From assembly GCA_035293805.1 (NCBI GenBank), contig DATGMD010000045.1, positions 54,975 to 118,974 of the forward strand: a DNA stretch of 64,000 bases, read 5' to 3'. The notes beneath the pieces are model-generated. The model worked only from the letters and a program-made list of their open reading frames with translations. It searched no databases and was not told where the DNA came from. Of the stretch, positions 57,181-64,000 are shown one piece after another. Source of the DNA: JAJPHF01 sp035293805. GTDB lineage: Bacteria; Chloroflexota; UBA6077; JAJPHF01. How positions within the stretch are numbered: the first letter of the stretch is position 1; each line of letters begins with the position of its first letter. The translations under genes and the position numbers were made by a program.

Positions 57181-58527
57181 ATGCGAACCGCAAGCAGCTC
57201 TGAGCTTGTCGACACCGTGCGCGCGGCGGCGCGGCCGCTGGCCGGCACGGCCCACGATTACGACCCGCTGCTCGATCTCGTGGGGGACCGCCGCTTCGTG
57301 CTGCTCGGCGAGGCCTCGCACGGCACGCGCGAGTTCTACCAGATGCGGGCGGAGATCACGCGGCGGTTGATCGAGGAGAAAGGCTTTACGGCCGTGGCGG
57401 TCGAGGCCGACTGGCCCGACGCCTACCGGGTGAACTGCTACGTGCGCGGCCAGGACGACGACGGCTCGGCCGCCGAGGCGCTCGGCGGCTTCCGCCGCTT
57501 CCCCACCTGGATGTGGCGCAACACCGTCGTGCGCGACTTCGTCGAGTGGCTGCGGCAGTACAACGCCGCGCTGCCGCCCGGCGGGCGGCCCGTCGGCTTC
57601 TACGGCCTCGACCTGTACAGCCTGTACACCTCCATCGAGGCCGTGATCGCCTATCTGGACAAGGTCGATCCCGCGGCGGCGCGGGAGGCGCGCGAGCGCT
57701 ACGCCTGCTTCGAGCAGTTCGGCGAGGATCGTCAGGCCTACGGTTGGGCCACGGGCATTGGCCTCACCCCGTCCTGCGAGCAGGAGGCGGTCCGCCAGCT
57801 CGTCGCCTTGCAGCGCCACGCCGCGGACTACCTCCGCCGCGACGGCCGCGCGGCCGAGGACGCCTACTTCTACGCCGAGCAGAACGCCCGGCTGGTGCAC
57901 GACGCGGAGCAGTACTACCGCACGATGGGCCGCGGCCGCGTCGAGTCGTGGAACCTGCGCGACTGCCACATGGCGGATACGCTCGACGCGCTGGTCGCCC
58001 ACCTGACCCGCCGCACGCCGTGGGCCAAGATCGTCGTCTGGGAGCACAACTCGCACCTCGGCGATGCGCGCGCGACCGAGCTAGGCCAGCGTGGCGAGCT
58101 GAACGTCGGGCAGGTCGTACGCACGCGCTACGACGACCACGCGCTGCTGGTGGGCTTCAGCACCTACGAGGGCACGGTCACGGCCGCGCCGGACTGGGAC
58201 GCGCCCGCCGAGCGCAAGCGCGTGCGGCCGGCGCTGCCCGACAGCTACGAGGCGCTGTTCCACGCGGCCGGCTGCCCGCGCTTCCTGCTCACCTGGCAGC
58301 CCGACGACCCGACCGCCCGGGCGCTGGAGGGGCCGCTGCTGGAGCGCGCGATCGGGGTGATCTACCGCCCGGCGACCGAGCGCCAGAGCCACTACTTCTA
58401 CGCGCGGCTGCCCGAGCAGTTCGACGCCGTGCTGCACGTCGATCAAACGAGCGCCGTCGAGCCGCTGGAGCGCACGGCCGGCTGGGAGGCGGGCGAGGTG
58501 CCCGAGACGTATCCGTCCGCCCTCTAG
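57181..58527 (+). CDS. Erythromycin esterase-family protein
   Basis: A 448-residue EreA/EreB-like hydrolase. The family signature is VLLGEASHGTREFY (Glu44, His47), with VAVEADWPDAYRVN, YGLDLYSLYTS and WEHNSHLGDAR carrying further active-site residues. Most environmental members are not proven macrolide esterases. Linkage to the PRTase and a dienelactone-hydrolase-like gene, as in mycobacterial dormancy loci, suggests a shared housekeeping or stress role. The ATG follows GGAGGAGGCC. Confidence 0.88.
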   Translation: MRTASSSELVDTVRAAARPLAGTAHDYDPLLDLVGDRRFVLLGEASHGTREFYQMRAEITRRLIEEKGFTAVAVEADWPDAYRVNCYVRGQDDDGSAAEALGGFRRFPTWMWRNTVVRDFVEWLRQYNAALPPGGRPVGFYGLDLYSLYTSIEAVIAYLDKVDPAAAREARERYACFEQFGEDRQAYGWATGIGLTPSCEQEAVRQLVALQRHAADYLRRDGRAAEDAYFYAEQNARLVHDAEQYYRTMGRGRVESWNLRDCHMADTLDALVAHLTRRTPWAKIVVWEHNSHLGDARATELGQRGELNVGQVVRTRYDDHALLVGFSTYEGTVTAAPDWDAPAERKRVRPALPDSYEALFHAAGCPRFLLTWQPDDPTARALEGPLLERAIGVIYRPATERQSHYFYARLPEQFDAVLHVDQTSAVEPLERTAGWEAGEVPETYPSAL

Positions 58528-58612
58528 CCGAAGCGACGCGTCGGGCAATTTGCCGAGCCTGCCGCGCCGACGCCGGACGCCGGGCGCGCGATGAGCACGG
58601 GAGGACAGCAGA

Positions 58613-59314
58613 GTGGACCGCAGCGTAGGATGGCAAGGACACGAGGCCGTGGTCGGCGTGGGCGCTGGCGCGGTCACGCTCGAAGGGAACCTGAACCTGC
58701 CCGACGGGGCCCAGGGCATCGTGCTGTTCGCGCACGGCAGCGGCAGCAGCCGCCACAGCCCCCGCAACCGCTACGTCGCGGCGGTGCTCCAGCAAGCGGG
58801 GCTGGCGACGCTGCTCGTCGACCTGCTCACCCCCGCCGAGGAGGCGGTGGACCTGCGCACGGCGCACCTGCGCTTCGACATCGAACTGCTCGCCGAGCGG
58901 CTCGTGGGCGCCACCGACTGGCTCGCGAGCCAGCCCGAGACCCAGAACCTGCGGGTCGGCTACTTCGGGGCCAGCACCGGCGGCGGCGCGGCGCTGGTGG
59001 CCGCGGCGCGGCGGCCCGAGCGCGTCGACGCGGTCGTCTCGCGCGGCGGGCGGCCCGACCTGGCAGGCGCGGCGCTGCCCCACGTCGAGGCGCCGACGCT
59101 GCTCATCGTGGGCGGCCACGACTACCCGGTGATCGACATGAACCGCGCCGCCCTGGCCGAGCTACGCTGCGAGAAGCGGCTGGAGATCGTCCCCGGCGCC
59201 ACGCACCTGTTCGAGGAGCCGGGCGCCCTGGAGGAGGTCGCCCGGCTCGCCCGCGACTGGTTCGTCAGCCACCTCACGCTGGCTGGCGCCCGGCCGGGCA
59301 CCGCTCGCGCCTGA
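58613..59314 (+). CDS. Dienelactone hydrolase-like alpha/beta hydrolase
   Basis: A 233-residue alpha/beta hydrolase. The oxyanion region is FAHGSGSS and the nucleophile elbow is GASTGG (Ser121). The later GGHDYPV and GATHLFEEPG supply likely acid and His residues. It is typical of the DLH-like proteins that accompany PRTase genes. The start is GTG, 86 bp after the esterase gene, behind GGAGGACAGCA. Its substrate is not known; lactone or ester cleavage is expected. Confidence 0.87.
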   Translation: MDRSVGWQGHEAVVGVGAGAVTLEGNLNLPDGAQGIVLFAHGSGSSRHSPRNRYVAAVLQQAGLATLLVDLLTPAEEAVDLRTAHLRFDIELLAERLVGATDWLASQPETQNLRVGYFGASTGGGAALVAAARRPERVDAVVSRGGRPDLAGAALPHVEAPTLLIVGGHDYPVIDMNRAALAELRCEKRLEIVPGATHLFEEPGALEEVARLARDWFVSHLTLAGARPGTARA

Positions 59315-59327
59315 CGCGCGCCCCCTC

Positions 59328-59338
59328 AAACGACCGTT
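59328..59338. promoter_or_regulatory. AAACGACCGTT palindromic motif before a small gene
   Basis: AAACGACCGTT within CCCC ... AGGGG arms lies 19 bp before the ATG at 59357. It shares its core with the hairpins at 17582 and 17954 and could be an operator or a stem near the start codon. Confidence 0.35.
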
Positions 59339-59356
59339 GTAAAGGGGACAGGAGCC

Positions 59357-59608
59357 ATGCAGCACCCGGCAACCAACGAGCCCCACTCGCACGTGGAGTG
59401 GCTCAAGGGCCGGCTGAACGAGACGATCGAGCAGGTGGAGACAGACACCGGGCTGGTGAGCGATCCGCGCGCGCTGGCGCTGTTCGAGGCGACACGGGAG
59501 GTGCTGGCGGGGCTCGTGCGGGCGCTCGACCGCTACGAGCAGGGCGGCGAGCCAGCCGCACGGCGGGGGAGCGAGGCCGTCGCGCCGGCGGCGACCGGCG
59601 CCGAGTAG
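59357..59608 (+). CDS. Small acidic helical protein, unknown function
   Basis: An 83-residue protein with a predicted helix spanning HVEWLKGRLNETIEQVETD and ALALFEATREVLAGLVRAL, and a low-complexity tail. No family is recognised. The ATG follows GGGACAGGAGCC. It lies between the hydrolase gene and the histidine-rich gene, so it may belong to the same plus-strand cluster. Confidence 0.6.
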   Translation: MQHPATNEPHSHVEWLKGRLNETIEQVETDTGLVSDPRALALFEATREVLAGLVRALDRYEQGGEPAARRGSEAVAPAATGAE

Positions 59609-59695
59609 CGCGACCGGACTGGACGTTTTCGTCACAATGGTACAGGAGACCGCGACAGACGGAGCGCACGGTTAGGCAGAGAGGAGGAGTTCACC

Positions 59696-59965
59696 ATGGT
59701 CGCACAGCGGAGCGAGGGCGAGGGCAAGCAGCCCGAGCACACCCATCCCGCCGAAACCCACAGCCACGACCACTACCACATCTCGCACCACCATCGCGGC
59801 ACGCCGCTCGGGGAGTGGGAGCACCGCACCTACTGGCACACCCACGAGCACAACCACAACACGCTGACCCACAGCCACGACTACAGCGAGGACGAGGAGC
59901 GCCGCGACCACGCCAAGGAGGCGCACGTCCACGACCACGCGGCCCCAACGCAGTCGCCCGCCTGA
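59696..59965 (+). CDS. Histidine-rich small protein (putative metal binder)
   Basis: An 89-residue protein in which 20 residues are His, mostly as HxH and HDH runs (THSHDHYHISHHH, WHTHEHNHN, AHVHDH). No signal or membrane segment is seen, so it is probably cytoplasmic. Such proteins bind Ni, Zn, Co or Cu. The ATG follows GAGAGGAGG, a strong SD. It is the last gene of the cluster and is followed by a 19-bp hairpin. A metal-storage or buffering role is inferred from composition only. Confidence 0.7.
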   Translation: MVAQRSEGEGKQPEHTHPAETHSHDHYHISHHHRGTPLGEWEHRTYWHTHEHNHNTLTHSHDYSEDEERRDHAKEAHVHDHAAPTQSPA

Positions 59966-59977
59966 GCGTCAGGCCGC

Positions 59978-60021
59978 GGGTAGCCGGCCCGGTGGGGCTC
60001 GTCCCGCCGGGCCGGCTACCC
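59978..60021. terminator. 19-bp hairpin between convergent genes
   Basis: GGGTAGCCGGCCCGGTGGG (59978-59996) pairs with CCCGCCGGGCCGGCTACCC (60003-60021) with one G-U pair and a 6-nt loop. It ends the plus-strand cluster, and its 3' arm overlaps the last codons of the opposing hydrolase-fusion gene, so it probably terminates both. Confidence 0.75.
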
Positions 60022-61932
60022 GGCTGCGCTGCCCAGGGGCGCGCCCGCCGCGGTATCCAGCCACTGCACTGCGTACTGGTCGCCCGCTTCCCGCAGGAAC
60101 CCGTCGAGGGCGTCGAGCGGGAGCGGCGCGGGCAGCGGCAAGCGCGGGCCGGGTTCGCGGCGCAGCGCCGAGTCGAGCCGCCGGTACCACCAACGGTACA
60201 GGTCGGCCACGAGCGGGCTCAGCGCCTCGGGCTGGTCGAACACGAGCCGCCGCACGCGCCAGCCCCGGCGCCGCGCTAGCGCCTCCAGGTCGGCGCGCAG
60301 CGTGGGCTCGAAGCCCCACTCGGCCTCCGGGCGCTCGGCGTCGGGTGGCGGCGGGTCCCACTGATGACGGGGCGCGTGGCAGCGACGCAGGTAATCTGCC
60401 ACGCGCGGGCCGCCGTGCAGGTACTCGTCCGGCGTCGCGCCGCCGAGCGCCCCGAACTGGAAGACGTGCCGCTCGCCGGCCCACGTCGTGGGCCACCGCA
60501 GGCCGCACTCCACCACGAACAGCGTGCCCCCCGGCTCCAGCGCCTCCTCCAGGAAGCGCGCGTAGGTCGCGGGCAGCCGCAGGTGCTTCACGCGAAAGTA
60601 GCTCATGCGCTGGACCATCAGCCGGTCCTGATTGGGATCGAACATGTGGTGCAGCTGGAGATGGGGATTCGCGTCGAGCAGCCGCCGCGCTGGGGCGCGC
60701 GACCACTCCAGGTCGCGGCGCGGCTCGTCGGGCGGCACGCCGCTGCGCCGGACCGGGATCAGCACCGTCTGGGGCAGCCAGGGGACGCCCAGGGCGGCCC
60801 AGAGATGCACCGCCGCCCCGTTCGACGAGCCGATGGCCACCGCGGGATAGCGACGGCGCGGATACTGGCCGACGGCCCACTGGGCGAGCAGCTCCGCGCG
60901 CACGTCGCCCAGCCGCTCCGGCGCGATCGCCTCCTGCCGCCCGCTCCAAATGTAGACCTGCTCGCGCGCCCAGTTCGGCAGGCGGTTGACCAGCAGGCCG
61001 ACTGGCTCCATCAGGGGCTCGAGGCGCGGTGGCAGCGTGCCGACCAGCGGGAAGCCCTCGCCTGCGAGGAAGCGCGCCGTGGCGCGGAGCATGGCCGAGG
61101 CCGAGTCGAAGCCCGCGACCGGCGCCGTGGCGGGCACCCCCGACGGGACGCCCGGGCCGCGCCCCTGCACGAACGGCAGCACGACTTCCGCCAGCTTGTC
61201 GGGGGCGTTGAAGTTCACCGTGTGCGCGGCCCGCGGGAGCACCGCCAGCGCGGCATCGGGCAGGCGGGCGGTGACCGCCTCCGCCCAGTCCTGCGGCACC
61301 AGGGCGTCGCGCTCGCCGCGAACGACGAGCGTCGGCACGCGGATGTTCGGTAGCTGCGCCTCGATGCGGTCGCGCAGCGCGTAGCGCAGGGTGGCGAGGA
61401 GGCGCGGCAGTCCCGCGGCCCCGTAGTCGCGGACGCTGAGCGGAAGCTGCGCCAGGCGCTCGTGGCGGTTGTTCTTGAGCCACCGCAGGATCGCTTGCCA
61501 GAACGTGCGCGCCCGCGGGTCCATCGTCGGGCCAGCCAGCACCAGCCGCGCGACCGCCGCGGGGTGGCGCACGGCCAGGTGCGCGACGACCTGGCAGCCC
61601 ACCGAGTTGCCGAGCGCCGTTGCCGGCCCGAGGCCCAGCGCGTCCAGCCAGGCGGCGAGCGCGTCGGCAAGCTGCACCATGTCCAGCGCGCGGCGCGGCT
61701 TGCCGCTGCGGCCAAAGCCGGGCAGGTCGACGGCGTAGACCGGCGCCCACGGCGCCAGCCGCTCCATGAGCGGGACGAAGTAGCTGCTCGCCACGCCGAT
61801 GCCGTGGACCAGGACGACGCGCGGCGCGTCGGGGGCCGCCGGCGCGGAGCCGACGCGCGCGTAGACTGGCAGGCCATTGACGACGGTCCACGCGGCCGCG
61901 GGCTTCCCGGTTGGCTCTCGCCTGCTGTTCAT
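60016..61932 (-). CDS. Alpha/beta hydrolase fused to a second, uncharacterised hydrolase-like domain
   Basis: A 638-residue protein with two parts. Residues 35-260 are a standard alpha/beta hydrolase: VLVHGIGVASS, nucleophile GNSVG (Ser110), acid Asp209 (RGERDALVP) and His237 (AAHTVNF). Residues about 285-638 form a separate domain I cannot assign. It contains its own GSSNG elbow (Ser370, AIGSSNGAAVHLWAALG) and Trp/Arg-rich stretches (VFQFGALGGATPDEYLHGG, WWYRRLDSALRRE). The ATG at 61932 is used; a GTG four codons earlier is possible. It is divergent from another hydrolase gene. Confidence 0.7.
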   Translation of the reverse strand: MNSRREPTGKPAAAWTVVNGLPVYARVGSAPAAPDAPRVVLVHGIGVASSYFVPLMERLAPWAPVYAVDLPGFGRSGKPRRALDMVQLADALAAWLDALGLGPATALGNSVGCQVVAHLAVRHPAAVARLVLAGPTMDPRARTFWQAILRWLKNNRHERLAQLPLSVRDYGAAGLPRLLATLRYALRDRIEAQLPNIRVPTLVVRGERDALVPQDWAEAVTARLPDAALAVLPRAAHTVNFNAPDKLAEVVLPFVQGRGPGVPSGVPATAPVAGFDSASAMLRATARFLAGEGFPLVGTLPPRLEPLMEPVGLLVNRLPNWAREQVYIWSGRQEAIAPERLGDVRAELLAQWAVGQYPRRRYPAVAIGSSNGAAVHLWAALGVPWLPQTVLIPVRRSGVPPDEPRRDLEWSRAPARRLLDANPHLQLHHMFDPNQDRLMVQRMSYFRVKHLRLPATYARFLEEALEPGGTLFVVECGLRWPTTWAGERHVFQFGALGGATPDEYLHGGPRVADYLRRCHAPRHQWDPPPPDAERPEAEWGFEPTLRADLEALARRRGWRVRRLVFDQPEALSPLVADLYRWWYRRLDSALRREPGPRLPLPAPLPLDALDGFLREAGDQYAVQWLDTAAGAPLGSAAG

Positions 61933-61978
61933 GGTCGTGCCCACAGCCGCAAGGCCCGTGCCTTGCTACAGCAGACGC

Positions 61979-62854
61979 ATGACAGGGCGCACGACAGCAC
62001 ACGAGGCGGCTGCTCCCGGGCGCTTGCCCCAGGGACGAGTGCTCGTCATCCCGGGGCTGGACGGCGACCCGCGGCTGCTCATGGCGGCCGCGCCGCGGCT
62101 CTTCCCCGGCCTGCGGGCGCTGCCGTTCGACCACCTGCGGGACGCGGCCGAGGACGGGGTCGAGGGCCTGGCCGCTCGCGCGCTCCGCGTCCTCGACGCC
62201 GACCCGGCCGGCGCGGCGCCGGCCTACGTGTGCGGCGAGTCGTTCGGCGGCACGATCGCGCTGACCCTGGCGCGGCGCCATCCGGAGCGCGTGCGCGGCC
62301 TGCTCTTGCTCTCGGCGTTCGCCCGGTATCCGGGCGCGTCCGCGCACGCCAGCCGGCTGGGCATGGCCTGCTGGCGCCTCCTCGGCGACCCGCTGGCCGC
62401 GCGCGTGTTCCACCTGTGGCGGCCGATCGGCGCGGCCGGCGCGCTCGGCCGGCGCCCGCCGCGTGCGCTCGTGCGGGCCTACTGCGCCCGTCCGCAGCTG
62501 CACCTCCCGGGCTACCGCGCCAAGGCGGCCATCGCGCTGCACTTCGACGCCCGGCCGTGGCTCGGCGCGATCACCTGCCCAGCGTTCGTGCTGATCGGCA
62601 CGCGCGATCCGGTCGTGCCCCCCAGCGCGGGCCGCGAGCTGGCCTGCCGCCTCCCGCACGCGCGGCTGTATTGTCTGCCCGGCGGCCACCTCGTCCACAT
62701 CGTCCACGCGGGCGAGACGGGCGCACTCATCGCCCGCTGGCGGAGCGAGCAGGAGGGCGACCAGGCTGCCGGGGATGCAGGGGATGCCGAGCATAGCGCC
62801 CTCGCTGCGCCAGCGTGGCGGGCGTCTCGGCAACCCCATCACAGTCGCGTCTAG
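61979..62854 (+). CDS. Alpha/beta hydrolase
   Basis: A 291-residue alpha/beta hydrolase. The fold opens RVLVIPGLDGDP; the nucleophile elbow is CGESFGG (Ser88), with likely Asp in GTRDPVVPP and His in GGHLVHIVH. It resembles carboxylesterase/haloalkane-dehalogenase-type or thioesterase-like members. The C-terminal 30 residues are poorly conserved. It is divergent from the hydrolase-fusion gene with a gap of about 46 bp. No strong SD is seen, so the start is approximate. Confidence 0.78.
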   Translation: MTGRTTAHEAAAPGRLPQGRVLVIPGLDGDPRLLMAAAPRLFPGLRALPFDHLRDAAEDGVEGLAARALRVLDADPAGAAPAYVCGESFGGTIALTLARRHPERVRGLLLLSAFARYPGASAHASRLGMACWRLLGDPLAARVFHLWRPIGAAGALGRRPPRALVRAYCARPQLHLPGYRAKAAIALHFDARPWLGAITCPAFVLIGTRDPVVPPSAGRELACRLPHARLYCLPGGHLVHIVHAGETGALIARWRSEQEGDQAAGDAGDAEHSALAAPAWRASRQPHHSRV

Positions 62855-63356
62855 ATGGGCCGCCGTCCGTGGCGCAACCCCTAGCGCGACGGGCCAGCAC
62901 GCGCGTACACTCGGCGCGATTCGGCGTCTCGCTCCCCCACACCGGGACGCCGGGTCGGCCGTGCTGCTCTTCCCCCATCGGCAGCGCGGTCCTGGCCGCG
63001 TCAGCAACGGGGCCGCTGGCGCGGCCATTTGCTGCCTTCGGGCAGGAGGCAGATTCTCCTCGCGCGCGCGGCGTCCGTCTCTACGCTCGTAAGCGGGGGC
63101 GCGGCAGCCCGAGCTGTGACCCGGATCATGCGCCGCGGGTGAGGTGATTCGCAGCCCCCGTCGGCCCCTGCCCCCAGATGCCCGTCGCCGGCTGTTCGCT
63201 GACCCCGCCCGGCCGCTACGCGCCCCCGGCACTCCAGTCCACCCGTCGGTAACGGTCGAAGCGGCGCACATGGGGCGCTGGCCCCGGCCGCAGGGACGCC
63301 TGCCTGCGGCCGGGGCCAGGAGGAGCATCGCACGCTATTGTCGCCGCCGCGGGCCG
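62855..63356. other. Intergenic stretch with one hairpin
   Basis: About 500 bp without a supported gene separate convergent genes. The only clear structure is the 17-bp hairpin at 63278-63319. Open frames here are GC-driven. Confidence 0.4.
63278..63319. terminator. Perfect 17-bp hairpin
   Basis: CTGGCCCCGGCCGCAGG pairs perfectly with CCTGCGGCCGGGGCCAG around an 8-nt loop. It lies 37 bp beyond the stop of the small secreted protein gene on the minus strand and has no U-tract. Confidence 0.6.
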
Positions 63357-63650
63357 CTAGCAGCCCCGCCCAAAGGTGGTGCAGTCGAGCGCCACATCGT
63401 CCGCCGGTGTCGCCTCGACCCGCATGAAGGTCGACGGCAGGCGCTCCCCCGTGACGACGATCACGGCTTGCCCCGGCCCCTGGTTGAAGTAGCCCTCGAG
63501 CATGCCCGTCGACACGGCGCCCCCCGTGACGCCGGTGCCCGTCGGCGCGACATAGCTCCCCTGCGCGTAGACTGACGCGGTGCTCGCGGTGCCGCCGAGG
63601 CCCAGTAAGGCGATGGTCAATGCGAGGGCGCCCAGGATTCGCCGTGCCAT
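63357..63650 (-). CDS. Small secreted protein
   Basis: A 97-residue protein with a signal peptide (LGALALTIALLGLGGTASTA) and a short mature part with a Gly/Thr/Ser-rich start (VAPTGTGVTGGAVSTGMLEG) and two Cys near the C-terminus (DCTTFGRGC). No family is recognised. The ATG follows GAGGAGAGCCCTA. It lies on the same strand as the truncated gene at the window edge, which also encodes a Cys-containing secreted-type C-terminus. Confidence 0.6.
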   Translation of the reverse strand: MARRILGALALTIALLGLGGTASTASVYAQGSYVAPTGTGVTGGAVSTGMLEGYFNQGPGQAVIVVTGERLPSTFMRVEATPADDVALDCTTFGRGC

Positions 63651-63823
63651 TAGGGCTCTCCTCTCGTGGACACGCGGGCCGGATTACCCGCGCGTGGCGG
63701 CAGTGTGGCACGGCCACGAGATTGTGTCAAGCCGTCCGGCCGCCGAGGGGTCGCCAGGGCAGGGCACACGGGGCGCCGACGCGCCGTCCGCGCGCGCTCG
63801 CGCCGCCGCAAATGGCGCAGTAC

Positions 63824-63849
63824 GACCCCGGGGGCTTGCCCCCGGGGTC
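63824..63849. terminator. Perfect 12-bp GC hairpin
   Basis: GACCCCGGGGGC pairs with GCCCCCGGGGTC around a 2-base loop, 24 bp past the stop of the partial gene at the window edge (minus strand). It is likely that gene's terminator; no U-tract is present. Confidence 0.6.
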
Positions 63850-63872
63850 ATGTACTCGCAGCCGCCCGCGGG

Positions 63873-64000
63873 CTAGCTGAACGTCACCGTGGCGGTGCGG
63901 CAGAGGTTGACGCCCGAATCGACCGTGCTCGTGCCGTCCGCCGCCACAATCCGCAGATCGAACAGGCACGTCCCGCCCGCCTGCTCCTCCGTAAAGTGCA
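63873..64000 (-). CDS. C-terminal part of a secreted-type protein (5' end outside window)
   Basis: About 41 residues of open frame ending at TAG. They contain GGTCLFDLRIVAADGTSTVD and GVNLCRTATVTFS, a beta-rich stretch with two Cys that may form a disulfide. This resembles the end of a small extracellular or envelope domain. The rest of the gene lies beyond the window, so no function can be assigned. Confidence 0.55.
   Translation of the reverse strand, partial: HFTEEQAGGTCLFDLRIVAADGTSTVDSGVNLCRTATVTFS

Noticed and set aside
57181..58527. Macrolide resistance determinant
   Set aside because: The protein belongs to the erythromycin esterase family, but its chromosomal PRTase/DLH context argues against a dedicated resistance gene.
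59969..63328. 1119-codon minus-strand open frame
   Set aside because: It is a shadow in another frame across two real hydrolase genes and intergenic repeats; composition is Arg/Ala/Gly/Pro noise.
1..64000. tRNA or rRNA genes
   Set aside because: None was recognised by eye in the intergenic regions. A covariance-model scan would be needed to exclude a missed tRNA.

Overview
The window is 64 kb of very GC-rich DNA that reads as a bacterial chromosome. GTG and TTG starts are frequent and usually sit behind good Shine-Dalgarno (SD) sequences. Many neighbouring genes overlap by 1-4 bases. Several gene ends carry long GC-rich hairpins without U-tracts. Short palindromic repeats built on CCCTCTCCC/GGGAGAGGG are scattered between genes. 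These traits, with the content (several orphan solute-binding lipoproteins, CaiB-type CoA-transferases, a tungsten/molybdenum aldehyde oxidoreductase, double cupredoxin proteins), suggest an aerobic Chloroflexota-like soil or freshwater bacterium. That assignment is an inference; no rRNA or tRNA gene was found to test it.

1-33.5 kb is a catabolic region. It holds a partial amidohydrolase, a split ThDP decarboxylase, an L,D-transpeptidase, a double CaiB CoA-transferase divergent from an NAD-dependent epimerase, an ADP-forming acyl-CoA synthetase, and two solute-binding lipoprotein plus MFS transporter pairs. It also has a MetE-like enzyme and a minus-strand operon (FAD monooxygenase, solute-binding lipoprotein, homogentisate-dioxygenase-like cupin). 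A Rieske oxygenase, an AOR-family enzyme with a MoaD/ThiS-like carrier, a fumarylacetoacetase-family hydrolase and an aldose dehydrogenase follow. The mix fits uptake and oxidative breakdown of aromatic or other organic acids through CoA esters. Five solute-binding lipoproteins are present but no ABC permease or ATPase. Upstream of the aldose dehydrogenase is a compact unit of promoter, near-ideal SD, 14-codon ORF and terminator hairpin.

33.6-41.7 kb holds an MgtC-like protein, an MFS transporter, a tight minus-strand run of five proteins I cannot assign (36-38.8 kb), a zinc-ribbon protein and a two-component system (histidine kinase, OmpR-type regulator, single-domain receiver). Direct repeats with an 11-bp period and a TTCAG core flank the two-component genes. 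A further four-copy array with the same core and period lies at 55.0 kb. They look like binding sites of an OmpR/PhoB-type regulator.

41.9-50.8 kb carries a glycogen-debranching-type enzyme, a PoxB-like ThDP enzyme, an enolase-superfamily enzyme, and a three-gene cluster of an internally duplicated membrane protein, a gluconate-2-dehydrogenase-subunit-3-like protein and a GMC flavoprotein. This last cluster looks like an exported or membrane-linked sugar or alcohol dehydrogenase with an unfamiliar membrane partner.

50.8-64 kb holds a repeat-rich kilobase, an isoprenylcysteine-methyltransferase-like protein, two double cupredoxin proteins (one with a likely frameshift in its signal peptide), and a plus-strand cluster of PRPP synthetase paralog, phosphoribosyltransferase, erythromycin-esterase-like protein, dienelactone-hydrolase-like protein, a small acidic protein and a histidine-rich protein. 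It ends with a two-part alpha/beta-hydrolase fusion, another hydrolase, and two small secreted proteins, the last cut by the window edge.
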